A DNA stretch of 55,835 nucleotides from Paenibacillus sabuli (lineage in GTDB: Bacteria; Bacillota; Bacilli; Paenibacillales; Paenibacillaceae). Numbering within the stretch: position 1 is the stretch's first letter; each line of letters starts with the position of its first letter. The position numbers were made by a program, and so were the translations under genes. The notes beneath the pieces are model-generated. The model did not search any database. It was not told the origin of the DNA and saw nothing but the letters and a program-made list of their open reading frames with translations. Location: the NCBI RefSeq assembly GCF_014705605.1, contig NZ_JACXIZ010000040.1, positions 1 to 55,835 of the forward strand, written 5' to 3'. This document shows positions 18,143-27,609 of this stretch, piece after piece.

Positions 18143-19087
18143 ATGAAAAGCGAGGCCGCCGTTGCCGCCGCGAGGCCCGGGCGATTTCGGGAACGCTTGC
18201 AGACCTACCGGCACAACAGATTTCTGATTTATATGTTTCTTCCCGGATTTCTGATTTTCTTTATTTTTTCCTATGTCCCCATGTACGGCATTATGATTGC
18301 ATTCAAAGACTACCGCATCCTGGACGGGATTGCCGGCAGCCCGTGGGCCGGCTTGGAGCATTTCCGCTATTTATTTGCGGGGCAAGGCTTCACCAACGCG
18401 CTGCGCAATACGGTCGTGATCGCGCTGCTAAAATATTTGTTCGTCTTTCCTGCGCCGATTATTCTGGCCTTGCTGCTGAATGAAATTCGGCTGTCCTGGT
18501 TCCGGCGCACGATCCAGACGATCTCGTATCTCCCCCACTTCTTCTCCTGGGTCATCCTGGGCGGGATCCTGTTCACGTTCCTGGGCCGGGAAGGGGGCTT
18601 CAATCAGATTCTGGGGTACTTCGGACTGCCGCCCGTGAACTGGCTGATCGAGCCGTCATCCTTCTACGGCATGGTCGTGATCACGGATATCTGGCAGAGC
18701 ATCGGCTGGGGGTCGATTGTGTACTTCGCAGCGCTCGCGGGCATCGATCCGACACTCTACGAAGCGGCTATTGCCGACGGCGCGAGCCGCTGGCGGCGCA
18801 TCTGGCATATTACACTGCCGTCGCTCGTCCCCGTCATTACCATTATGCTGCTGTTGTCGTTGGGCAATTTCCTGCAGGTCGGCTTTGATCAGATCTACAA
18901 CCTGATGACGCCGACGACCTCGGACGTCGGGGATATCCTGGACACCTACGTCCTGCGCCGCTTGCTGACGATGGATTACGAGGTGGGCGCGGCGGCCGGC
19001 ATTTTCAGCTCCGTCTTCGGTCTGCTGCTGGTCATCGTCGCCAATTATCTCGTGAAGCTGTATGACAAAGATCAGGGCATCTGGTAA
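18143..19087 (+). CDS. ABC sugar transporter permease, LplB type (module B)
   Basis: This 314-residue permease has about six membrane segments (first: FLIYMFLPGFLIFFIFSYVP). The subfamily phrase PMYGIMIAFKDYRILDGI is present, and the EAA loop reads YEAAIADGASRWRRIWHITL. It aligns closely with the module A LplB-type permease. ATG 18143 follows AGGAGGGG. It is the first gene of the module B transporter operon, with the partner 13 bases after its stop. Confidence 0.92.
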   Translation: MKSEAAVAAARPGRFRERLQTYRHNRFLIYMFLPGFLIFFIFSYVPMYGIMIAFKDYRILDGIAGSPWAGLEHFRYLFAGQGFTNALRNTVVIALLKYLFVFPAPIILALLLNEIRLSWFRRTIQTISYLPHFFSWVILGGILFTFLGREGGFNQILGYFGLPPVNWLIEPSSFYGMVVITDIWQSIGWGSIVYFAALAGIDPTLYEAAIADGASRWRRIWHITLPSLVPVITIMLLLSLGNFLQVGFDQIYNLMTPTTSDVGDILDTYVLRRLLTMDYEVGAAAGIFSSVFGLLLVIVANYLVKLYDKDQGIW

Positions 19088-19100
19088 GGAGGATCGCGAC

Positions 19101-19976
19101 ATGTACAAAACAACCTGGAACGAAAAATTATTCGATACGCTGAATGTGATCGTGCTGATCCTCCTGGCCTGCGCGACCCTGTATCCCTTCATCTACACGC
19201 TGACGGTGTCGCTCAGTCTGCCGTCCGAGTTCAAGCTTCCGGGGCTAAAGCTCTTTCCCCGCGACCCGACGCTGGCATCGTATGCCCACGTCCTGGATCA
19301 GACCGGCATAGGCCGCGCGTTTTTTAATTCGCTGCAGCGGACGGTGATTGGCGTCGCCGTACTGCTGGCCGCCACGGCGATGACAGCCTATCCGCTGTCC
19401 CGCAAAGGCTTTCCGCATCGCGGCCTGGTCATGAAATTGTTCGTGTTCAGCATGCTGTTCAGCGGCGGTCTGATTCCGATGTACTTGCTGATTCGCAATC
19501 TGGGACTGCTCGACAGCGTGTGGGCGCTTGTGCTGCCCGGGGCCGTGTCCGCCTTTAATTTGATCATCATGCGCAACTTCTTTCAGGCGATCCCGGAGGA
19601 AATCATCGACTCCGCCAAGATCGACGGCGCCGGCGAGTGGCGGGTGCTGTTTCGGATCGTGCTGCCGCTATCGACCCCCGTGCTGGCGGTCGTGGCGCTG
19701 TGGGCCGGGGTCCATCACTGGAACGCCTGGTTCGATGCGATGATTTACATTCAGGATCTCGACAAGCAGGTCTTGCAGCTGTTTGTGCGCCGCGCCGTCA
19801 TCGAGGAGTCGGATGAGCTGGCCTCGCAAGTGGAACTGCTGCAGGCGGGCAACTACTCCAGCGAGACGCTCAAGGCGGCGACGGTCATGGTAGCGACGAT
19901 TCCCATCTTGTGCATCTATCCGTTTATCCAACGTTTCTTTGTCAAAGGCATCATGCTCGGCTCTGTGAAAGGCTAA
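19101..19976 (+). CDS. ABC sugar transporter permease, YtcP type (module B)
   Basis: This 291-residue partner permease has EAA loop IDSAKIDGAGEWRVLFRIVL and the C-terminus IQRFFVKGIMLGSVKG. The start at ATG 19101 is set by TAAGGAGGAT just upstream, which overlaps the previous stop; an in-frame extension to 19062 is not needed. It acts with the 18143 permease and the following lipoprotein; the ATPase must come from elsewhere. Confidence 0.92.
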   Translation: MYKTTWNEKLFDTLNVIVLILLACATLYPFIYTLTVSLSLPSEFKLPGLKLFPRDPTLASYAHVLDQTGIGRAFFNSLQRTVIGVAVLLAATAMTAYPLSRKGFPHRGLVMKLFVFSMLFSGGLIPMYLLIRNLGLLDSVWALVLPGAVSAFNLIIMRNFFQAIPEEIIDSAKIDGAGEWRVLFRIVLPLSTPVLAVVALWAGVHHWNAWFDAMIYIQDLDKQVLQLFVRRAVIEESDELASQVELLQAGNYSSETLKAATVMVATIPILCIYPFIQRFFVKGIMLGSVKG

Positions 19977-20063
19977 GAAAGGCTAAATATGGGGTCAAGT
20001 CGAAGGACTTTATACGATAGATCCGATCACATCATCTCACATCATCGAAAGCGAGGGATTCAT

Positions 20064-21677
20064 GTGTCAAAGCACAAAAAGTGGACTCAAACCGCGATGT
20101 GGAGCCTGGCTGCCGTATTGCTCTTGTCGATCGTGCTTGCAGGCTGCTCTGGGGGGAGCAACAACGATACACCGCCGTCGGAAAACGATCAGGTCGGTGA
20201 ATCGACCGACAATAACGCATCCGGCGAGGCCGGGAATAACGGGGCAGGGGACGAGCCGGTCGCGCTGTCGTGGATGGTGCGCGGCGTTGTGCTGGAGGAC
20301 TCGTTTGGCGAGCAATTCGTGGAAGAGAACTTCGGCGTCGATCTGGACATCATCTCGGTGCCCGGCGCCGATTATGTCCAGCGCCAGCAGATCATGATGA
20401 CCACCGGCGAGGTGCCGGACGTGATGTTCATCCTGGATCCGAACGAGATGAAGAAGTATGCCAATCAAGGCTTGCTCGCCGAGGTGCCGATGGACTTGAT
20501 CGAGCAGTATGCGCCGGGCATCCGGGCGGAGATCGACGAGCATGCGCCGCAAGGCTGGTACTACACGGAGTACAACGGCGCCAATTACGGCGTGCCTACG
20601 CTCTATCCGTCGGGGCGGTTCACGACGCCGGTGACGTGGCGGACGGACTTGCTGCGGCAGGCCGGCATCGACGAGATTCCGGAGACGATCGACGAGATGA
20701 CAGCAGCATTCGAAGCGTTGAAGCAAATTGACGTGTACGGCATGTCGACCAACGGCAATTCCTACTATCAGGCCTTCCAGAAGATTTTCGGCGCTTACGG
20801 CGTCATGCCGATGCAGTGGACCGTGCGGGACGGCGAGGTGGTCAACGGGGCAGTCTTGCCCGAAGCCAAGGAAGCGCTGGCTCAGCTTGCCGAGTGGTAC
20901 CAGAACGGCTACATCGACCCTGAGTTTGTAACGGGCGCGAATATGGATACCAAGTATACGGACGGCGTGTTTGCTTTTAGTCAGAACAGCAGCATTTATT
21001 CCACCGATGAATCGAACCCGAACTCGGCGATTTCCGTGTTGCGAGCGGTCAATCCGGACGGCGAGATCGCATTCGGTCCCCTGCCGAAAGGACCGCGCGG
21101 CGAAAGCGGCGGCTGGGCCTGGGGCGGCGCGGGCAACATTTTTGCCTTCGGCAAGCAGCTGGAGGATCACCCCGAAAAAATGCAAAAAGCGCTTGAAATC
21201 ATGAACGAAGCGGTAACCGATCAGGAGATGTTCTTCACGCTGGCCTTCGGGGAAGAAGGCACGCATTGGGAATATGTCAACGGCACCGATTTCAAGGAAG
21301 GCATCACGGCGATTCCGCCGTACGATGATCCCTCCGTCTTGCAGGAAGAGGGCATCGGCATGAGCCGCGGCGCTTCGTTCTTCGGCCATTCCGGCATATA
21401 TGATTTTTACGAGATGTACACCGGCGCAAGCATCATGGAGCTCAACAACATGTACCTGGATGGATCCATGTACGATATTTTCGGCAAGCCGGATATTTTG
21501 CCCTCGGCCGGCCAGTACTGGGGCGATCTGCAAAAGCTGAAAACCGAAACGTACGCCAAAATCATCCGCGGCGATCAGCCAGTCGATTATTTCGATAGCT
21601 TCGTTCAGCAGTGGAACGAGATGGGCGGCGAGCAGCTGCGCGAAGAAGGGCAAGCCCTTTACGACAGCCTGCAGTAG
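20064..21677 (+). CDS. Extracellular solute-binding lipoprotein (module B)
   Basis: This 537-residue lipoprotein has signal LLLSIVLAGC, a low-complexity S/N/G/E linker and a binding fold starting at about residue 60 (VALSWMVRGVVLEDSFGEQF). The segments GEVPDVMFILDPNEMKKYAN and YQNGYIDPEFVTGANM correspond to positions in the module A protein. The start is GTG 20064 with GAGGG six bases upstream; the ATG one base to the left is in another frame. The substrate is unknown. Confidence 0.9.
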   Translation: MSKHKKWTQTAMWSLAAVLLLSIVLAGCSGGSNNDTPPSENDQVGESTDNNASGEAGNNGAGDEPVALSWMVRGVVLEDSFGEQFVEENFGVDLDIISVPGADYVQRQQIMMTTGEVPDVMFILDPNEMKKYANQGLLAEVPMDLIEQYAPGIRAEIDEHAPQGWYYTEYNGANYGVPTLYPSGRFTTPVTWRTDLLRQAGIDEIPETIDEMTAAFEALKQIDVYGMSTNGNSYYQAFQKIFGAYGVMPMQWTVRDGEVVNGAVLPEAKEALAQLAEWYQNGYIDPEFVTGANMDTKYTDGVFAFSQNSSIYSTDESNPNSAISVLRAVNPDGEIAFGPLPKGPRGESGGWAWGGAGNIFAFGKQLEDHPEKMQKALEIMNEAVTDQEMFFTLAFGEEGTHWEYVNGTDFKEGITAIPPYDDPSVLQEEGIGMSRGASFFGHSGIYDFYEMYTGASIMELNNMYLDGSMYDIFGKPDILPSAGQYWGDLQKLKTETYAKIIRGDQPVDYFDSFVQQWNEMGGEQLREEGQALYDSLQ

Positions 21678-21706
21678 CCTTTAGAAGCGTCAAAACAGTG
21701 AGTGCG

Positions 21707-21744
21707 GCATCCTGTTCGTCCTGCGTATGGGGCGCACGGGATGC
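21707..21744 (+). terminator. Hairpin between lipoprotein and lyase-like gene (module B)
   Basis: GCATCCTGT pairs with ACGGGATGC around a loop of about 20 bases. There is no clear T-run, so it may be an attenuating or mRNA-stabilising hairpin, in the same position as the hairpin at 8287 in module A. Confidence 0.45.
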
Positions 21745-21776
21745 TGTTCTCCATTCCAGATGTAAGAGGAGGCACT

Positions 21777-24700
21777 ATGGGGACGTTGACGTTTGTCATC
21801 AAGGATCACGTGAAGCATGCCAATTACAGCTGGCCTTCCTCCATGGTACGGTACGAGATCGCGCTCGGACCGGGCGAAGCGCATCGGGACGCCTTGCGGT
21901 TGACCGATCAGGAGGAGCGGGCGGTGCCGTTTCAACTGGAGGCCGTCCAATTGGAGGGGGCGTTCGTGCGGCAAGCGGCGGTCTGCTGGATCACGAGTCT
22001 GCCGCCCGGCGCGGCGTATCGCTATACCTTGCACTATACGGCCAGTCCGGCCGAGGACAATCCGGGACGCGGGGATGGACTGGCGCAGGAGGATGGACGG
22101 GTGCACGATGAGGACGGGTCTCTGGCTCGGAACGAGACGGCTCCGGGCTTGCAAGACGGCCTCGTCGCTTCGCCGCTGGAGGATGGCGCAGCCGCTGCGC
22201 CTGCGGAGGTCTTGACCAACGGCAAGCTGTGTCTGCGGTGGCTGGAAGGGGACGGGCTGTCCGTCTTCGAGCTCGGCACACCGGCCGGCCGCAGCCTGGC
22301 TGCCGCCCGCTTGGTCGTGAATGCCCGACTCCTGGACGTGGAGCGGGTGTGCATCGCCGCGGGTCCGATCTATCAGGAGCATGTGCTGCACTACCGCTTC
22401 GAGGGCGAGCGCACCTATCGCCTGACGCTTCGTTTGACGACAGGCATGGATTTTGTGGAGATGGACGAGGCGATGGCTGGTTTTGCGCCGAAGGAGGAGG
22501 CCCGGCTGGAGCTGGACTGGTCGGGATGGGCGCCGCACCGGCGCTTCACGAGATACCGCGGCGAGGAGCGCATCGACCGATACGCGGAAGCGGACGGACG
22601 TCTGCCCTTCTCGGTGCTGCCCTTCGACAGCTGGATCTCCTGGCACGGCGCCAAGACGGCCTCGTTCGTCGACCCGGAGCTGCGGCTCGGAGCAGGTGTA
22701 TTTGCCCTGGACACGCTGCGCTGGGACGATGGGGCATACGCCTTGTGGCGCTCGCCGGAAGCGATGGCGCTGCGCTTCTATTACCGGCGGGAGCCGGGGG
22801 ACGATGCCGGGCGCCGTCTGGTCTGGACCTACCCGCTCGTGCAGGGATCGCGGGCGACCGCGCTCGCGCTGTACGATTGGGACCCGGAGGCAGAGCGCGC
22901 GCGCCAGACCGTGGGCGGCGTCTCGGACAAGGAGGTGCGCATCCCCTCCTATGTGGATGAGCTCTGGCTCTGGCATACACTGCTTCCCTTGAATAAGGTC
23001 AAGGACTGGGTGTTCGAGTGGGAGGAGGATCGCGCAGCCTATCCGCGCGCGCTGGCAGTAGGCGCGCTGCCGCCCTCGCTGGACTGGTGGTACTTCCACC
23101 GCGACGGCCCTCCGCAACCGTCCGATGTGGGGGAGATGATCGGGAAGCTGTCGTACGGCTTCCATCACATCTTCCATACCGCGCCCGTATCGAGCCGGGA
23201 ATTCTCGTCCTGGGCGGCGCTGTTCGATCTGGCGGCCGGGGCGATGACGGCGGCGGAGTTCGACCGCTGGAAGGCGGCGAGCGTGCTGATGGCGTATGTG
23301 CGGGAGGACGAGAATGTGATGCCGACCCGCACACTGCTCGGAGGACATCCGAACTTCCTGATGGATATCAAGGCCGTGCCGGGCTTCATGGCGGCGCTGT
23401 TCCCCCATCATCCGCATGCGCGGCGCTGGCGGGAGGACTTCGAGCGAGCGGTGGCGCTGAATCTGAAGTACCACACGCGCCCGGCGGTGGCCCGTTGGGA
23501 GGCGCAAGGCGGGCGGTGGACGGAAAATCTCGGCTGCTACGTATGGGCGGCGCTGAAGCCGATGCTGCGCGCCGCCTGGATGCTCCGCACGTCCGGCGCG
23601 GACAATGTGCTGCTGTATCCGAATCTGCTCGCCCTGGCGCGCTGGCTCAGAGACAGTCTGAGCGCGCCGGTGGACGGCGCCCGCACCTATCCGCCGCAGG
23701 GGGCGCATTCGGGTGTGCTCTACGATCCGATCGCCGCGCCCTATGAGCTGCGCGTGCTGGGCGAGCTGATCATGCGCTACGAGCCGCTGCTCGGCGAAGA
23801 GCTGCTGGCGTTGAGTCCGGAGGATGCGCCGGGCTTCGAGTCGCACGGGAAGCAAGGCGTCTGGCGGCAAATGCTGGAGCCGGCCTATGCCGGCAATCGC
23901 GGCACCAGGCCGGAGCTGCGCTCCGCCAAATATACCGGCTATGGCTACATCCTGCGAGCAGCGGTGCATACGCCGAGTGAGATGTCGGTCCATCTGCAGC
24001 AGCTCGACGAGGGGCCGAATTACCGCTGGGGGCGAGCCGCAGAAGGAGGCTGCGGCACGATCTATTATTATGCGGACGGCAAGCGGTATAGCTACAATCG
24101 CCCCGAGGATGTCGGCGACGCCAATATGGGCGATGTCGCGGGGAGCTGCAACTTCGGCGTGCTGGACGGGCATGCGTTCCGCAGCGTCGGCCGACATGAG
24201 CTGACCGAGCCGCTTCACGATTTTGGATTTGCCCAATTCGCGCAAGTGAACGCCGGGCCCTATGCACAGCCGATGTACCGTTCGCGCAGCGTGCTGATGT
24301 CGGGCAATGACTATATCGTCATCTACGACGAAGTGGCGGATATGCGGGTATTCGGGCGCTTCGCCTGGTTCGGACACCAGAGCGGGCCGCTCCCCGATAT
24401 TTATCAATTGAAGCCGGGCGCGGCCGGCGTAGCTGCGACACCGGGCTTGCCGATCGACAAGCCGCCGGGAGGGCCGGCAGAGGGGCAGAGCCATGGGCAT
24501 CGCGATCCCGGCGGGGCGCGGGGCAAGGTATACGACGGCTACGGCGACTTCCTGACGGTCGTCACCCACCGCACGACATGGCAGCCGCAACTGACGGAGG
24601 TCCAGGAGACGCCTTACGGGGCGCGGATCGTGCTCAGCGGCAGGACGGACTACGTGTTCCGCGACAGCGCGGAGATCGTCATGGGGGAGGAGAGCGTGCG

Positions 24701-25781
24701 CTTCCGGGGCTATGCCGGGATCGTGCGCGAGCACGCGTCGGGCCTCGTGGAGGCGGCCCTGTTCCGAGGGACGCGCATCGGCGCGGGCGGCGTGGAGCTG
24801 ACGCTCGCGGACGCGTCCGGCAATGGCGCAGGTGCAGGGGGCGTCTCCTTCGTGATCCGCGATAGCGACCTGACCGGGGCCTCGCACTTGGCCGGGCCTT
24901 GTCAGGCGGAGCTGAGCTGGACCGGCGCCCAACGTCCGGCGCCCGGCGCCTGCTTGACGATCGGCGGGGAACCGGCGAGCTGGGAGACGACGGGCGAAGC
25001 GGCCATTCGCTTCCTGCTGCCTGCGGGCGCGTGCGCCTGGCAATGGAGCGAGCGCCCGCCCGCTCCGGCAAGGACGATCATCACGGGCACAGAGGTATCC
25101 GCGGGGGCAGTGAAGGTGTGCTGGGCGGTGGTGCCAGGTGCTACCGGGTATGACGTAGCGATCAGCCGGGACGAGGAGGCGAGCTGGGAGAGCCGGGATG
25201 ATGCGGCGCATGAGGCGATCCAGGAGAGCGCGGCATCCCTTCAGGGGATTGTGACCACGCTTCAAGGACTAGAAGATGGCACCAAGCTGCATGTTCGTGT
25301 CAGGGCTCTGTGCGCGGAGCAAGCGGGCGCCTGGAGCGCCTCGTACCCGGTGTACGTGACCGCGCATGTACCCGAGGCGCCGGAGGGGCTGCGGCTATCC
25401 CGCGAAGGCGCGGGCATTCGCGCGACCTGGGGCATGCTGCTGGGGGTCGAGCGGTATTGCTTGTACCGCAGACCGGCTGGCGCAGCGCGCTGGGAGCCGA
25501 TCTACCGGGGCGGCGAGCGAACATACACGGATGCGGCGGCCGGGGACGACGCATCGGCCAGGGGCGACGTCGTGTATGAATACTGCGTATCCGCCGTCAA
25601 CGGCAACGGCGAAGGCCCGCTTTCGCTCCCGCGCGATACCGCGCCGGGCGGACTCATCGACTGGGACCCGCGACCGGATGAGACGTTCCGAAGAGATACC
25701 CGTAGCAACGAATACGGCTTCAGCGGCTTCGACTATTGGGCCAATCGGGAGCGGGGGAGCCTCGATCCTTACCCAGACTGA
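21777..25781 (+). CDS. Very large heparinase-like / FN3 protein, candidate polysaccharide lyase (cytoplasmic)
   Basis: This 1334-residue protein follows the module B importer. The first 400 residues are beta-rich (RIFT-barrel-like, as in exo-rhamnogalacturonan lyases). About residues 410-720 are helical, with conserved-looking HHIFHTAPVSSREFSSWAAL. Then comes a heparinase-II/III-like beta region (NYRWGRAAEGGCGTIYYY, HDFGFAQFAQVNAGPY). Two fibronectin-III-like domains occupy about 1095-1290. The layout suggests an alpha/alpha-toroid plus beta-sandwich lyase, but the family is inferred by eye. ATG 21777 has AGAGGAGG upstream. The N-terminus MGTLTFVIKDHV is not a signal peptide, so it should act on imported oligosaccharide, although FN3 domains are more usual in secreted enzymes. 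A terminator follows. Confidence 0.65.
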   Translation: MGTLTFVIKDHVKHANYSWPSSMVRYEIALGPGEAHRDALRLTDQEERAVPFQLEAVQLEGAFVRQAAVCWITSLPPGAAYRYTLHYTASPAEDNPGRGDGLAQEDGRVHDEDGSLARNETAPGLQDGLVASPLEDGAAAAPAEVLTNGKLCLRWLEGDGLSVFELGTPAGRSLAAARLVVNARLLDVERVCIAAGPIYQEHVLHYRFEGERTYRLTLRLTTGMDFVEMDEAMAGFAPKEEARLELDWSGWAPHRRFTRYRGEERIDRYAEADGRLPFSVLPFDSWISWHGAKTASFVDPELRLGAGVFALDTLRWDDGAYALWRSPEAMALRFYYRREPGDDAGRRLVWTYPLVQGSRATALALYDWDPEAERARQTVGGVSDKEVRIPSYVDELWLWHTLLPLNKVKDWVFEWEEDRAAYPRALAVGALPPSLDWWYFHRDGPPQPSDVGEMIGKLSYGFHHIFHTAPVSSREFSSWAALFDLAAGAMTAAEFDRWKAASVLMAYVREDENVMPTRTLLGGHPNFLMDIKAVPGFMAALFPHHPHARRWREDFERAVALNLKYHTRPAVARWEAQGGRWTENLGCYVWAALKPMLRAAWMLRTSGADNVLLYPNLLALARWLRDSLSAPVDGARTYPPQGAHSGVLYDPIAAPYELRVLGELIMRYEPLLGEELLALSPEDAPGFESHGKQGVWRQMLEPAYAGNRGTRPELRSAKYTGYGYILRAAVHTPSEMSVHLQQLDEGPNYRWGRAAEGGCGTIYYYADGKRYSYNRPEDVGDANMGDVAGSCNFGVLDGHAFRSVGRHELTEPLHDFGFAQFAQVNAGPYAQPMYRSRSVLMSGNDYIVIYDEVADMRVFGRFAWFGHQSGPLPDIYQLKPGAAGVAATPGLPIDKPPGGPAEGQSHGHRDPGGARGKVYDGYGDFLTVVTHRTTWQPQLTEVQETPYGARIVLSGRTDYVFRDSAEIVMGEESVRFRGYAGIVREHASGLVEAALFRGTRIGAGGVELTLADASGNGAGAGGVSFVIRDSDLTGASHLAGPCQAELSWTGAQRPAPGACLTIGGEPASWETTGEAAIRFLLPAGACAWQWSERPPAPARTIITGTEVSAGAVKVCWAVVPGATGYDVAISRDEEASWESRDDAAHEAIQESAASLQGIVTTLQGLEDGTKLHVRVRALCAEQAGAWSASYPVYVTAHVPEAPEGLRLSREGAGIRATWGMLLGVERYCLYRRPAGAARWEPIYRGGERTYTDAAAGDDASARGDVVYEYCVSAVNGNGEGPLSLPRDTAPGGLIDWDPRPDETFRRDTRSNEYGFSGFDYWANRERGSLDPYPD

Positions 25782-25830
25782 GCCGGGATTCAAGCTGCAC
25801 TGCTGCGGTGAAAGCGAGCCAGACCAAGAG

Positions 25831-25878
25831 CCAAAAGGCCTTCAAGCCCCCATAACCGGGGGCTTGAAGGCTTTTTGG
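25831..25878 (+). terminator. Strong terminator closing module B
   Basis: AAAAGGCCTTCAAGCCCCC pairs with GGGGGCTTGAAGGCTTTTT around the loop ATAACC. It is nearly perfect and its flanking A and T tracts could stop transcription from either direction. Confidence 0.92.
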
Positions 25879-25881
25879 GAC

Positions 25882-26067
25882 TGTAATGGACACCAGCGGC
25901 GCTTAGCGCCGAAATTGGATGCGCGCGCGGTTCTAACGGACACTACGGTCGCTTAGCGGTCTTTTTCGCCACGTAAACGGGCCGCGCCCCCCGCTAAGCG
26001 TTCCCCATGTCCGTTACACGGGGAAGGAGGCTAAAAAAAGGCGCTAAGCGGCGCCCATGCCCGTTAC
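25882..26067. repeat. Cluster of four 27-bp palindromic repeats, two in each orientation
   Basis: Copies lie at 25882-25909 and 25933-25959 (direct) and at 25991-26017 and 26041-26067 (inverted). The shared ends are GTAACGGACA and CGCTTAGCG, separated by about 8 variable bases. The facing arrangement can fold into large hairpins. It fills the space between module B and the Fic gene. No open frame here is convincing. Confidence 0.75.
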
Positions 26068-26161
26068 AGTCGATTTGCTCTCGCAACGCGGCGCTTGTGT
26101 ACGCACACCAAGGACGCTGGCACCGGTTCTCCTTGTTGGCCCGTTGTGCACCTCGTCCCAG

Positions 26162-27304
26162 CTAGTCCACGATACAAACGATGTATTCTCCCCGAGCGTC
26201 GCCGGGCTGAATGACCCCCAGCTCCTTAAGTTTCGCCATATTCTTGGCAATGCTTGAAGAAGAGGCATCGAGGGTATCGTCAAACAATTGTCTGTGGAAG
26301 CGCTCTCCGTCCTCCATCCTGCTGATCAATTCAAACATCGTCTTTGCATGTCCTTTCCCCAGCAATTCACGAATATGCTTGATTCGATCGTAACGTTGCA
26401 GCTCCTTAAGAACCTTAGTCAGCGATGCGTTGACGCATTCCAAATAAAAAACGACAAATGGCTTTAAGTCGCCTTTCGTGGCAGCCATTAGCGTATCATA
26501 ATAGTCTTCTATTCGTTTATCAAAAAATTCTTCTACACTAAAGGCATCCTTAATTGTAGCAAGATCACTGTGTATTAAACCAACCAAAGTGGAAAATGCG
26601 CGTGCCGTTCTTCCATTGCCATCTGGAAAGGGATGGATGTAGCCTATAACATGATGCGTTATGCCGGAAATAAGAAGCGGATGGAGCTTTTTATCATGAT
26701 TTGCATGTGAAGTCTCGTATGGATTTTGATACCCGGTTACACTTGTGTAAAGCCAAGTGAAGTAGGCCTGCATGAGTTGTGGAACTTCATGAAAAGCAGG
26801 AGGCTGGTAGCTGACATGCCCATCGTGATCCTGGAGCGCTACTGGAATCGTGCGATAGCCTTCCGGGTAACCGGTCAAGTCGTTCATGAGTATGGACTGT
26901 ATATTTTTTAAAACGGGTTCATCCATATCTGAAATATCTCGGTTTGGATATAAGCTATAAATATACTCATACGCTTCAAAGACGTTTTTAACTTCGATTT
27001 GTGCTTTTTGTTTAATAGTCAGCGGATTCCTTTTATAATGTTGATAAAGTTGTACGACCTCTTTTAATTCCAGTTTATTTTGCTCAATTTTAGTCGTGAA
27101 ATGTGCGGTTCTCACCAATGAGTTGCGTAAAATCGTTGGGGTCAGGGGATGGTTTTTTAAGCCTAGTCTTGCCAATGCCCCGATATTTCGTTCGGCCTCC
27201 AGAATGAGCTGGTTGATGTCATAGTCAAATGGGTTTAGATTGGGGTGAAAGACCAGCCTGCCTTCTGAATAATCAAAGTGCTTATTTGCAAAAGTGTACG
27301 TCAT
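26162..27304 (-). CDS. Fic-domain protein (predicted AMP transferase)
   Basis: This 380-residue protein carries the full Fic motif HPFPDGNGRTAR (HPFxxGNGRxxR), with the catalytic histidine and anion-binding loop intact. Such proteins usually transfer AMP from ATP to a target hydroxyl. Upstream at about residue 75, TTKIEQN resembles the class II inhibitory helix motif (S/T)xxxE(G/N), with Q in the last place. The C-terminus (MAKLKELGVIQPG) looks like a winged helix. It starts at ATG 27304 with a weak AAGGCGGTG site. It is AT-rich compared with both neighbours, is the only minus-strand gene in the central region, and has no partner antitoxin gene, so it is a likely acquired, self-inhibited Fic protein. 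Confidence 0.93.
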   Translation of the reverse strand: MTYTFANKHFDYSEGRLVFHPNLNPFDYDINQLILEAERNIGALARLGLKNHPLTPTILRNSLVRTAHFTTKIEQNKLELKEVVQLYQHYKRNPLTIKQKAQIEVKNVFEAYEYIYSLYPNRDISDMDEPVLKNIQSILMNDLTGYPEGYRTIPVALQDHDGHVSYQPPAFHEVPQLMQAYFTWLYTSVTGYQNPYETSHANHDKKLHPLLISGITHHVIGYIHPFPDGNGRTARAFSTLVGLIHSDLATIKDAFSVEEFFDKRIEDYYDTLMAATKGDLKPFVVFYLECVNASLTKVLKELQRYDRIKHIRELLGKGHAKTMFELISRMEDGERFHRQLFDDTLDASSSSIAKNMAKLKELGVIQPGDARGEYIVCIVD

Positions 27305-27362
27305 TTTTACACCGCCTTTTACACGTGAAAAACCAATTTAAACAAGGGTTTCATCTCCTTTT

Positions 27363-27391
27363 ATTATATTCAATTACATCTAGTATGTACA
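27363..27391 (-). promoter_or_regulatory. Promoter of the Fic gene
   Basis: On the minus strand TGTACA, a 17-base spacer and a perfect TATAAT lie about 60 bases upstream of the Fic start. It looks like a SigA promoter with a weak -35. Confidence 0.6.
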
Positions 27392-27450
27392 CCTTTCCGT
27401 GCGGCTAAACCAGCCCGACATCGGCCCTCTGGGAGGAATCGTGCAGCCGT

Positions 27451-27489
27451 TGTCGAATAGAGCTGTCGAATAGAAGTGTCGAATAGAAG
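27451..27489 (+). repeat. Three tandem 13-bp repeats
   Basis: The unit TGTCGAATAGAAG occurs three times head to tail; the first copy ends in GC instead of AG. It lies about 120 bases upstream of the module C kinase, so it could be a regulatory array or a slippage product. Confidence 0.75.
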
Positions 27490-27609
27490 ATGGGAGTCGG
27501 CAAAGGGATCGTTCGGGCTCCTTGGATCCGTCCATCATCCGCTGGGCTCCGTCCATGGGCAAGAGCCGCCTCAACGTCTATACTGATTGAACGCAAGGGG
27601 GAGAGAAAC

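Noticed and set aside
21690-25265. Very long minus-strand open frame opposite the heparinase-like gene
   Set aside because: It is a shadow of GC-rich codon use. The plus strand has a ribosome site, domain motifs and operon context; the minus frame has none and is Arg/Pro/His-rich without recognisable motifs.
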